The translations under genes were made by a program, and so were the position numbers. A model generated the notes under the pieces. That model was not told the origin of the DNA. It was given only the letters and a program-made list of their open reading frames with translations, and made no database searches. A stretch of 64,000 nucleotides of DNA. It comes from Hymenochaete sp. R1. Taxonomy: Eukaryota; Basidiomycota; Agaricomycetes; Hymenochaetales; Hymenochaetaceae. Within the stretch, counting starts at the first letter, position 1. Each line of letters starts with the position of its first letter. The stretch lies in contig JAFREE010000060.1 in NCBI GenBank assembly GCA_019400425.1, forward strand, positions 1 to 64,000, given 5' to 3'. Positions 1 to 9,740 of this stretch are shown here, one piece after another.

Positions 1-1121
1 CATATTTAGGAGACCGTGAGAGAATTACAAATACAATTAAGTAAGAATGATTAAGTAAGTAGTGTTTACTTCAACACAAAGACATCTTCAAAAAATTCAT
101 ATGTATAAATACTTTCAAATACACCTATATTGCGCAATTAGAGTGATAAAAAGTGAAGCCGAGCAAGAGAAACAGTGCATATAATGGCTTGTTGACCAAG
201 GGGGATCCTTTCGGAACATCTAAAGAGTGCAAATCTGGATATTTTTTCCTGAAAACTCTACTGTACATAGATATAGTACCTATGTACTTAAAATTTACAC
301 CCGAAGACTTGAAAAGCAGATGGTGGGTTGGAATTGTGAAGAGGAGGATGGGAAGGGGGAACAGAGGTGACAGTCATTCCGATTTGGAAGCTCCCTGTCC
401 CGTGACTTCTTCGCCTACTGCAACTTCATGCTGTTCCCTGAAGTTTCCGCTGTGACCCGGTGTGACCCATTGGTTAAACTCCCCCCCATTTTCCCCCCGC
501 CAATTTTCTCAATAATTTCTCTAACAAAAAAATCTTAAATTCTTTCACGGACTAGATATACAAGTAGAGAAGGTTCAGTAGAAAAACCGGAGGGATCGGT
601 CAAGCGAGGAAGGAGTGGGAGGCAGGGGGGGCGTTTTGGTTAAGAAGGGGGCCAATGATAGTATGTATAACTGTACATGGAAAACGGATTTTGCAGACTC
701 AAATACTTTCTTGCCGGGACTGCTTCACTGAGGTGAAAAGACGAACATCGCATATCGCGTAGGCTGCCCCCGAAACGGAAAACGCTTACTAAGCAAACTT
801 GTCTCCACCCACTCCGATTCAGAGCTCCTCCAATGCTTTTTATTTATTCATTACTCCCATTTGCAAGACACCATCCGTGATCTTGATAACTCTCCCGCAC
901 CCCATAGGAAACTGTAAATTGAGAATGGAATGCTCAATTCTGACCAAGGGTCAGCACCAGGAAACTTTGCCAAAGACAGCTCGTTTAGATCAGCTGTAGT
1001 CCCTGCATACGGAATCACTTGATGATAAACAAGAGACGCTAAGTAGAACATAAGGTAATCAAAGTAGCGCGGGTGGTATACCGCACGTCAGCTGAAGCGA
1101 AGCAATCTCTGGTTTCGGCGA
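1..1121. other. Intergenic, no gene seen
   Basis: No reading frame here shows a recognisable domain, and no exon chain joins convincingly. The sequence is AT-rich up to about 600. The right end lies just downstream of the Gtr2 stop codon, so it should include that gene's 3' untranslated region and terminator. Confidence 0.5.
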
Positions 1122-3474
1122 CTATTTGCGAGCATCCGACTTGGTCCTCTTCAGGCCCCCGCTTGTCATGCCTTGCCCAGGCCCGGGGCCTCCCATAGCC
1201 TGTTTAGTCTTTGTCTTCACTTTTCTCCTCGTTTCCTGCTCGAGATCATAGATCTCCTGCACACCTTCCCTACTCGGCGAAAGATAATATCACGTCAGTC
1301 TTAAACGTTTCTGTCCAATGTCATTACTCTGAAACGCGTACCTGAAATAAACGATGTTAAACTCCACTAGCCCACGCTTCCCCTCCCACACATTCGTCGG
1401 CAACAGCGCTACGAGTGCAAGTTTCGGTACAGGCGTCACAGCGTGGAATACAAGCGTCGTATATGGTGTCAAGCTCACCGCGCTCGACGGGTGAAACACC
1501 GCTTTCCTCTTCAGTTGTCCATTCACCACATGCATATTTAAGCTAGCGGACAAGTTCGCACTTGTGTTGTTGCCGGCATTTACGTTGAGATTGGGAGCCG
1601 GCAGTAAAGGTGTTTGCGTATTTGCAGTGACAGTGGCAGTCGTTAATGCACTGGAAGTAGAGGCGTCCGCGAGATCTGCAAGTGCTGCGGCAGCTTTTCC
1701 CATAGTGCTAGATCGGGAACGGACAAGTGGGGTTCCAGGTCCTGTCCCGGTATTGGTACCAGCGCCAGCACCTGACGGCGACACTGGCCGAGCACTGGCG
1801 GCAGTTGAAGCGTTCTTTGTGTGGGTTGGAGTAGGGGAACGGGAGACGGCTGCGGAAAGTGATTGAGGAGATTGTGTGAGATAACCCTTGGATTGGCGTG
1901 GACTGGAAGGTTGAGAGGCATCCGTAGATGCTGGGTGGGGAGGAGATGGAGAAGGTAGGAGGATTGAAGTGCGGCGGATGTGGGTTGTTGGAGAGGCTAT
2001 GGCAGATCTACAGTACGTCAATGCCGTGAGTCTCTGTTCATAATTGAAAGAAGAAGAAAACGAACTTGTACAGATTCTGGAATTGGCTCAACATATGCAC
2101 GTAATCGCAGCAGAGCCCGAACGTGACGCTATCGACCGGCGAACTGTCGGTCGCAATAAAGAACCTCGCTTGCGTGTCGAACAAGAAAGCTTTGCTCGAC
2201 GACGAGGACGCGATGAACGCGTTCAATAGCTCTTCAACGTAAGGAAGCGTTCCTGCGGAGAGTATGCGAGTGAATACGCGCGAGAATGCGTCGTGAAGGG
2301 AATGATCGTATACGGATGTAGAGTAGAAGATAATTGGGAGCTGCATAGGGTCGTAGGTGTTGTCCGTGGGGGATGGAGGTGCAGGAGAGGTTGGTGAGGA
2401 AATTGGCACGTTCAAGGTGAGGGGTGGCAAGTCTGCTAGCTCGTCGAGGACTCGATTTTGTATATGTCGAAAAGTATCTGGAAATGTACATGCATGCATG
2501 AGCTCGCTGGGAAGGCGCAATAGATAGAGTATTTTCACCTGTACGGTACTCCTCCGTTAAGGCCTCCGCCTTATGTATAAAAACCTCAAGGTTCACACCT
2601 GGGTTCTCCTGGAACGCCGCTACGAAAAGTTCTATTAGTTTCATTATAGGCTGCGAATAAGAGTCCTGTATGTCAATGACGAAAATGATGGAAGCGAAAA
2701 TTGAGAGTGGGACCCCGAGAGATTCCACTGTCGCTGAGCCTGGGCAGTCCCATATTTCTAGCGGTATGAAGGAGCTTGGTGGACAAGGTTTGGTCAGATA
2801 ACTTGTCGGATACATATACATTGAATGCATGGGACGCACTCTACTTTATGCTTGGTCAATCTCGAAGTCGGTTCAATGTAGAAGGTCTCTTTAGGACTCA
2901 GATCCTCAAATAAAACGCGTCGAATGCTCGTTTTTCCGCTCCTTCATTCCACACCCCAGACGTGCAACAAACATGAACGCCATGCTCAGAAACCGAATGA
3001 AGAGTAGGTAGGGACATACCATTTCGTTCCGACCAATAAGATACGTGTGCGCACCAAGTCATCCCCATCATCTATCAAGGGCGAGATCTGAGCCAAAGTC
3101 GGCCGAGTATTGCCAGTGGGAGGCGTCGAAGCTTGCGTCGTCGCAGCAGCTTTGGAAATCGCCGACATACTTCTTACGAGCGGTGCGGGAGGTAAAGGTA
3201 GTACTTGGTGCGGGCGCAAGTGCCTACCTGAGGAAGCAGAAGTTTGAAAGTTATGCTGATGACTTTGATTCTGTGCTTTCACTTCCTGTGAGCGAATTAG
3301 AGCTTGAGCTTGACCGTGCCGTTCTTGACACGGAGTGGGATTCGGATGAGCTACGGAAAGAGCGGATGACGCGCTCGTGCTCTGATCCGGATGATGGTGG
3401 CCCGACCCGGTTGGCTCATCGGCTCGTCCGGAAAGTCCGGAACGGAAACGGGAAAGCAAGCCATTGGAGAACAT
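1122..3474 (-). CDS. GTR2: Rag-type small GTPase, RagC/D (Gtr2) ortholog
   Basis: The protein is the RagC/D half of the Rag heterodimer, which recruits TORC1 to the vacuole or lysosome when amino acids are present. Multi-exon gene. The first exon (from ATG 3474) has a long Ser/Pro/His-rich tail and ends in RTRILLVGTK. The next exon supplies SGKTSIRRVLFEDLSP, completing the P-loop. A donor at 2839 joins TKHKV to DSFIPLEIWDCPG, the switch II region. Later segments read VFIHKAEAL in place of NKxD, then YSTSVYDHS, KAFLFDTQARFFIATDSSPVD and GLCCDYV, all typical of the RagC roadblock domain. The last exon (stop at 1122) encodes a basic tail, EGVQEIYDLEQETRRKVK. A Ser/Thr/Ala-rich insert sits in the C-terminal half (about 1560-1990) and makes the protein longer than yeast Gtr2. 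Family assignment is firm. Exact internal exon borders near 2540 and 2020 are less so. Confidence 0.88.
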
Positions 3475-4108
3475 CGCATCTCTCTCTTGACCTCTTGACC
3501 TTCTTCACTCATGTCGTTGCTGCATACTTAAAGCACCGGTAAGCGCTCAGTCAGTGCCTCTGAAAATTAGACGGCATGTCTTGCTTCCTGCAACGCAACA
3601 TTCAATCATCCCCTCCCTTCTCAAATGCTCCTCTTTCCATAGTCTCCGAGAGTTCTATTATCAACCGATTGTCTATTACGAGCTCAAGCTGAATGTCGTC
3701 TCACGAACACAATTCGGGGTTCCTTCGTCTCCCTACTCCTAAACAGAGCACCATGATCCGAAAGGCGACTTGAAGCTTGAGACGCCACTACATAAAGTCT
3801 TCTACCGCGCTATACTTGGTGCACAACTATCTATCTATAGTGCCTACTGCCACATGGCCACGCTATCAATGGACAGACTCCCGCAGGATGGCTGAGCATC
3901 CCATCCTTCGTCATCTCAGATCGGTCTTACTCGGAATTAATGCGCTATAACTCTGCGAACCGTAACAGTGCAAGTTCATCTTCACTGTTTCTTCAGGTGA
4001 GGTAGCGAGAGAATGCATTCTTTATTTCCGACAAGACATTCATTCCGATGGGTTGAAATCAACTAGACCTACGACCATTGATCATATCATATTCTAATTA
4101 TATAGCCA
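3475..4108. other. Intergenic: Gtr2 promoter side and 3' side of the 4109-5830 gene
   Basis: Holds the upstream region of the minus-strand Gtr2 gene and the downstream region of the next minus-strand gene. No coding segment is supported. The sequence next to 4109 shows no clear similarity to the corresponding downstream flank of the paralogue at 15694, so the duplication appears to end at or near the stop codon. Confidence 0.4.
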
Positions 4109-5830
4109 TTATGCGTAGTCGTAACCCACATCTCGGAATGTTTGACAATACGCCACCCATTTCTCAAAATCAACACAGAACCCAGCATCCTTGAGCATCT
4201 CAAATTCATCCCTCATCTCCCCATACACCTCAAGAATATTCTGGGCTTCCCTAGACGTTGCACCATCTTTTCCTTGTCGGCCTCTCTCTTCGACCATCCT
4301 GTAAATGCATGCGCCAGCTTCAAGCGTCTGAACGTAGCAAGTGAAGCAATACGCCACGAGCTTTTCGAATGTCTTCGAGGAAAATGGGCGTTCGGGCCAG
4401 TCAGAGTCAGGGTCAATATAAGTGAGCAAAGCGGGTGGCATGTTCTTTTTTGCTTTATCAAGCGGTGTTTCCCAAAGCGTTTTGACATGACTATGAAAAC
4501 TGCGTGCAGCGCCTGTACGTCCGCTGCCTTTGCTGTCAAGCGGGGTAGGAAGGTTGTGTATACTAGCGGGATACTTTGAGCAGATGGAGTCGAGGTGAGC
4601 CTGGATGTCTTGATTATTCTCGCTATTCTCCGTCTTCTTACAGAGAGAAAAAATCTCCCGCCACGCTGAAAGCCGACCGATATGGATGGTATCATATGCA
4701 GGCGTGCTGGGTTTTCCTATTATTATGAGGCAGATCTTACCCGCGCAATGAACCATTCCGTATTCGTTGTGAAATTGAGGGCTGTCGCTGTTCCTTGGGA
4801 ACCAAGTATCTGCCTCACGGTCGCAGTGATCCCGCAACCTGTTGATTATAAAATTTGCCGATAAATTCGCAAGGAGAATGCTTCCCATATCAATCTTTTG
4901 ATTGTTGGGATGGGATTCGTCGCTTCTTATATGCCCTGGTTGTTCGACACGGCGCAGCTCGAGAACTTTGACTGCATCACTCATTTTTTTGTAGTGACTA
5001 TGCATCCAGCGTAGAGATGAAAACCAAGAAGGAGCAGTTGATCGCTCAACTTCCCCCGCAAGAGAATGGGCGCGCTCCAATGTAGTCCCGAACCGAATGT
5101 AGGCCAGCAAGATAACGCAGGACGCCTTCTCGAGGCATTCCTTGGCTTTCTTGCTTCTATCTGTGGCACGAGTCTGCCAAGCCTCCTCGTGAAGCTCTTT
5201 CAAATGCTCTTGTATCGCGCGGCAGGCCGACTGCAATTTGCTAATAATACTTCTGACAGTTAGGAAGTCGTCAACAGTTGCTGCGCGGCGGAAGTCGGGA
5301 TCGTAAATGGACAAGGTCTCGAAGAGATTGTGAACATCGCCCTTCGATTCCGACGTTTGATTTGTGGTAGTCAATCCTGCCGCCGCAGTGTCGCAGCGCG
5401 TCAGAAACGAGTCCCGATCAAGCATAGAATTAGAGAAATCATGATCTGAGAATAGGCCGAGAATATAATAACAAGCTGCTGACGAAACGAGCGCAAGTTG
5501 GAAGGGGCGACGGATGTGGGGCTGGGGCCAGGGAGTACCCTCTTGTTCCTTGCCTGCAATCCTAGTATTAACCAATTTTTCCTTCTCGAGATAATTGTCG
5601 ATAGATGCAGCGAATTTCGAGATCTTTTCAATATTATCGTATGCAGAAAGACATGCAAGTGCAACGAACTTCTTGTTCGAAAAATCAAGACCCATTGTGA
5701 CGCCAGCGTCTCCTGTGGCCCTTCTCTTTGATGCGTCATCATTGGGTGGCGAGATACGAGGGCGCTTTCGGGAGCTTGAGCCTGCGCCTGTAGAGCTTAG
5801 GGGATTTGGAAGATCCTGTTTGGATGACAT
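4109..5830 (-). CDS. Hypothetical protein, copy A of an inverted paralogous pair
   Basis: Single-exon 573-residue protein of unknown function. Residues 18-37 hold two basic clusters (RKRPR and KRR) that look like a bipartite nuclear localisation signal. The rest looks soluble and mostly helical, with no signal peptide or membrane span. It is paralogous over its full length to the plus-strand gene at 13990-15693. Shared stretches include PWPQP, the LFETLxIYDPD region, VILLAYIR, HSLA, WFSSL, WFP..DSP and CFTCYVQ near the C-terminus. Identity is about 90% over the first 60 residues and I judge about 40-45% afterwards. The start is supported by the matching ATG in both copies, just after a conserved 5'-leader intron (acceptor CTAG). 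I recognise no known family, and no catalytic motif stands out. Confidence 0.8.
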   Translation of the reverse strand: MSSKQDLPNPLSSTGAGSSSRKRPRISPPNDDASKRRATGDAGVTMGLDFSNKKFVALACLSAYDNIEKISKFAASIDNYLEKEKLVNTRIAGKEQEGTPWPQPHIRRPFQLALVSSAACYYILGLFSDHDFSNSMLDRDSFLTRCDTAAAGLTTTNQTSESKGDVHNLFETLSIYDPDFRRAATVDDFLTVRSIISKLQSACRAIQEHLKELHEEAWQTRATDRSKKAKECLEKASCVILLAYIRFGTTLERAHSLAGEVERSTAPSWFSSLRWMHSHYKKMSDAVKVLELRRVEQPGHIRSDESHPNNQKIDMGSILLANLSANFIINRLRDHCDREADTWFPRNSDSPQFHNEYGMVHCAGKICLIIIGKPSTPAYDTIHIGRLSAWREIFSLCKKTENSENNQDIQAHLDSICSKYPASIHNLPTPLDSKGSGRTGAARSFHSHVKTLWETPLDKAKKNMPPALLTYIDPDSDWPERPFSSKTFEKLVAYCFTCYVQTLEAGACIYRMVEERGRQGKDGATSREAQNILEVYGEMRDEFEMLKDAGFCVDFEKWVAYCQTFRDVGYDYA

Positions 5831-6278
5831 CGGATGGGTGCGAGTGAGGGTGAACTAGGAGAAAGATTGTGTATCGGATGAGGCGACCAAGTCTTCGCAA
5901 AATACTAGGTCCACCTAAGCAGTGAATGCTTACCTCCTTGGCATTCAGAGTAGTTTTGCCTCCTATTATACAGCCGACTCGGGCTAGCAAATGCTTTTTT
6001 GCACCTTCTCCATCCAGTCACTCCAGTATGGGTGGCACCAGTGGCAACTACAAAAGGACGTCCGTCTGGATTATCGTAGACATTTATAGTTAGCTTTACG
6101 AGTAGCAGACGTAGATCCTTCCTTGTCTTCTCCTTTCGATATCAACATCGAAAAGTCGATGGGACTCGGACATGAGTGTGAAATGAAATGAAAGATGAAC
6201 CTCCGTTTGTTTGAAGTCATCGAAAAAAGTCGGTTATTGCTGACGTAAGTGGTATATCGGCATTCTCCGTTGCAAAGC
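5640..6278 (-). repeat. High-identity arm A of the inverted duplication (promoter, leader, N-terminus)
   Basis: The reverse complement of this segment matches 13551-14180 almost base for base, by eye about 90%. It covers about 450 bases upstream of the start codon, a leader intron with donor GTAAGCATTCACT and acceptor TTTCTCCTAG, and the first ~60 codons. Similarity drops sharply at both ends. Short stretches such as GGAGAATGCCGATATACCA and TACTGGAGTGACTGGATGGA are identical in both arms. Confidence 0.85.
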
Positions 6279-7786
6279 CTGTGGCGGGGGTCGGACTGAC
6301 TGGGTTCTTCTCGAGACCCCATTCATTTCAGTCTATTAACTAGTATTAAGTCATGTCAAGCTCAACTTTGTGGCCTCAACTTATTACTAGTAGACAAGGG
6401 CATTCTTCTTGCCAGGCTGCTTCTTATGCAATATTAACGGCGCACGATCCGGAGCTCAAAAGACATGTTCAAAAGTTGAAGAGCCTCCAGCATCTCTTGT
6501 CCTTCAAATAAGATTAATTATCATAGTCATACGGGCCCCAGCGTCACCAACAGTATCTATCATTGAGATTCTGCAAAGTAATACTGGGAACTCTCAGCAT
6601 CATATATTACTGCAACGGTCATGGTCATCTTCCGCAGAAATTCCAGTATTAGTACATCGCCCCGTCGAATGCGGAACATTGCATTGCCAGCGTACTAGTA
6701 GCAATACCCGTCCTGATCCGGGTCTTCTGAGTCGCAAGCTTGCCCCTCGTACCAGCGCTGAGCGAACATACCCACGGCGACATAGTTACACGAGAAAAAA
6801 GATCTGTAGATAGCAGATGCGTGCCAGTGCACTAATTCCTGATCAAGGGCATTGGTCCCTTTGCTGCCAATATTGTAACAAGATCGCTCGATGGCTCGTG
6901 TGCGTTATCGACGTTGTGTCACTATCATAGAAGAAATATGCAAGCAGCGATGACGACCGGTGGTCGGGGGAGGGAAAAGGACAACCAATCCATCAATGAT
7001 CGTGGCGTTGCGCAGCGCGGTCATTGACGGAGAACGCGACGGAGTCCAGTCTGGGTCGATGATTTAGCGTTCAGAAGCAAGCGAAGCTTGAGTTAAACAT
7101 TCAGTGCTCTCTTACCAACGTTAACGTGGTTGAACCTTACTCACCATTAGTGTGACTATTCCAGACACGAGATAGAGCTATGCACTGCAAGATAGGCTTA
7201 GGCCAGGGCAGCGAGTCCGAGTCCAAGTTCACCAGCTCTGAGTTTCTTTCCGCTTTCACGAATCTCAGTAACAGTATTGGTAAGTGCTTCCAAAACTTCT
7301 GTGGATTATAAACAAAGATTTCGGCTTTGACCCTTATCGCTACCTTCTTTCAAAAAAAATTCGTTTCAGTTTCAAGCTCAGGATCTAATCCGCAATACAA
7401 TCGGACAAACATATCTGCGTATCTACAAGCTTCGTCCCAGAAGTACCCCCAACCAGAGAACACGATGGCGGCGAGAATCGAAGATTTGAGGGCGGCGCCG
7501 ACGAGGGTCCGATATAGGACTTAGTCTAGTTTCACTTTTGCTTTAGTGATGAAACCCCTCTCCTCTCCTCTCATGGCGCTTTGTCGACGCCGATACGACT
7601 GAAACGAAACGAAAGGGAAGCGATTCTCGGTCCTGGTCCGCCGGATTCCTCTTTCTTATTTTATATATTCACAGCTAATGCTTCGTGTTCGGTGATTCCG
7701 TGTTTTGATCCTTGGATTGCGCATTCTCGGATTGTGAGCAAAGGCGATGCGCGGAGTGGGGTAGGAATTCTATGGTTTTGATCTGC
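6279..7786. other. Intergenic spacer inside the inverted duplication
   Basis: No coding region is supported. Several short open frames exist (for example 6409-6813), but none shows domain character or plausible exon partners. The left edge is where similarity to the other arm stops. The right edge abuts the stop codon of the cyclophilin gene. Confidence 0.4.
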
Positions 7787-9527
7787 TCATTTGCTGAGCG
7801 TTGCATCTGCGATAGGGTTCGCGTGTATCGTCACCTACATGAACAAGGGCGGTCAATTAAGGTGATTTCCGAAAAAGAAATTCAGACGTAAATGGGCCAG
7901 ACATAACAAAGGGCAGAGTATCGTAGATACGGGGAAGACGTGGGGACAAATAGTAAAAGGTTCCGGAGAAGGCGATTCGTAAACGAACCGATTTCGGAAT
8001 GTAAAAGGAAGGGCTCGATAGTCTCATCAAAATTCAAAGAGCAGTTCGAATGACTTACGTGCGTAAGGACGATATCTTTGATGGGCCTGTGCTTCGGCGT
8101 AACTTGTTCGCGCTCGATGGCATCCAGTGTCGAGTCCGCCCCGTCGATGACTCTTCAAATGTCCGGTTCAGTACGTTATCAATAGACATAAATGCATGAT
8201 TTGATTTGGATGAGATCAACGATGATATGATCAAAATGCATGAATCAAGGGCAGAGGCTGTTAGTCTTGGTCTATTTTTTAACTTCCATTCTTAGAAGGG
8301 GTATAAAAAACAAAGGAGAGCGGGAGGGGTCAAGAGCGGCTCAAATATGGGAGATTGGGAGAAGTTGGAGTAAAAGCTCTTGGTACTGCGGCGGATCCCA
8401 ATTGAAACGACTCGTAAGTTGAAGGATATGAACGTCAATAACATCAAATGAGGCTGGTAACGACAAGACCAGCACCAACGTGGTCATGACCCGCCAAAAT
8501 AAAAGGAAGAAGGGGCAAGGTATCAGAAGAGATGAATGCTCGACTCACTTTCCAAAAATCGTATACTTGCCGTCAAGATGCGCTTGTTTAGCGTATGTGA
8601 TGAAAAATTGGGATTTGTTCGTATTGGGGCCGGAGTTAGCCATTGCGACGATTCCTCGTGCGTTGAACTGCGGGGCGAAGTAAAATTAGGTGTCAGTGTT
8701 TCATAACAAGCGAGATGGAATGGATGCGAAATTAGGAAAGATGAGGGCATGGAACTGCGATGGGGGTGGGTTGCGAAAAGCGGGGCGGGCTCAGATGGCG
8801 AGGACCCAGAACGTTATGCTAAGACGAAGACGCGACAAGCAGCTGCGCAGTTCAGAGCTTCGTTGTGTCAATTCAGCAGACCACACAACACACACCATCT
8901 TAAGCAATAGCCAACATGATTTCGACGACACGACGACACGAGGAACAAGAGTCCAGTGGGCGCCTATAGCATACGATCAAGCACTGACTCACCTTCAACG
9001 TGGACCTGATCTCATCGTCAAAAGGCTTCCCCCAGATAGACTGGCCACCTTTTCCGGTGCCGGTTGGATCACCGGTCTGAGCCATGAATCCTTTGATGTT
9101 GCGGTGGAACTTGACATTATCGTAAGCGCCGGATGCAGCAAGAGCGAGGAAGTTCTCGGCGGTGTTTGGGACGGCTTCGCAAAAAAGCTCGATCTTGGGA
9201 CGATGGTGAAAAAGTGACCATCGGTGTATGCCGTTGGAAGGGACAAAAGAGCGGCGGTGTTAGCGATGGATTGTACGTGAAGATGAGGAGATGGGGGTCG
9301 AGGAATAAATTGGTGGGTAGAGGATTATTGGTGCGGTTGGAGGAGTTTGAGGTACGCGGAGGTGCTGATATGCAAGCGGAGACGAAGAGAGAGAGAGAAA
9401 AAAATGAAAAAAAGAGATAAAGGAAATACCTTGAGCTCACCGTGCGTGGTGTTTAGAGTGACTGACTAGACAATAATTGAGTGTTATTGAACGAAAAGTC
9501 GAGAATGATGAGATACTGACTGACCAT
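7787..9527 (-). CDS. PPIL3: Peptidyl-prolyl cis-trans isomerase, PPIL3/CYP10-type cyclophilin
   Basis: Small nuclear-type cyclophilin that catalyses proline isomerisation. PPIL3 relatives are found in spliceosomes. Six exons give about 166 residues against 161 in human. Exon 1 (9525-9527) is only the ATG. Exon 2 (9430-9465) reads [12 protein letters not shown]. Exon 3 (8993-9193) starts [15 protein letters not shown] and includes [20 protein letters not shown], with the catalytic Arg and Gln. Exon 4 (8549-8667) reads [22 protein letters not shown]. Exon 5 (8059-8152) reads [14 protein letters not shown]. The last exon, ending at 7787, encodes [15 protein letters not shown]. All phases agree. 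The introns of 236, 325 and 396 bases are unusually long for this genome. It is divergent from the G-alpha gene, with 213 bases between their start codons. Confidence 0.93.
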
Positions 9528-9740
9528 GGTCGTCGGAGGCAGAGAGAGAGCTGAGTTGAATGCTATGCAGTGATGTCGGCGAGAAACAGAACAAGGCAAT
9601 GATCATCATCATCATTCATCATCAGCCCGAGTCCTCTCGAAACATACAAATACCACCTTGCTCTCCTACCTCCACCATCACTTCCCTTCCTTCCGCTTCC
9701 CTTTCTTCCTCTTCGCTCTCTCTACCTTGCTAATTTCAAC
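9528..9740. promoter_or_regulatory. Shared divergent promoter (cyclophilin / G-alpha)
   Basis: Only 213 bases separate the minus-strand cyclophilin ATG from the plus-strand G-alpha ATG. The sequence carries an ATCATCATC-type repeat and a long pyrimidine-rich run (about 9655-9730) just before the G-alpha start, as is common in fungal promoters. That this region drives both genes is inferred from spacing alone. Confidence 0.5.
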
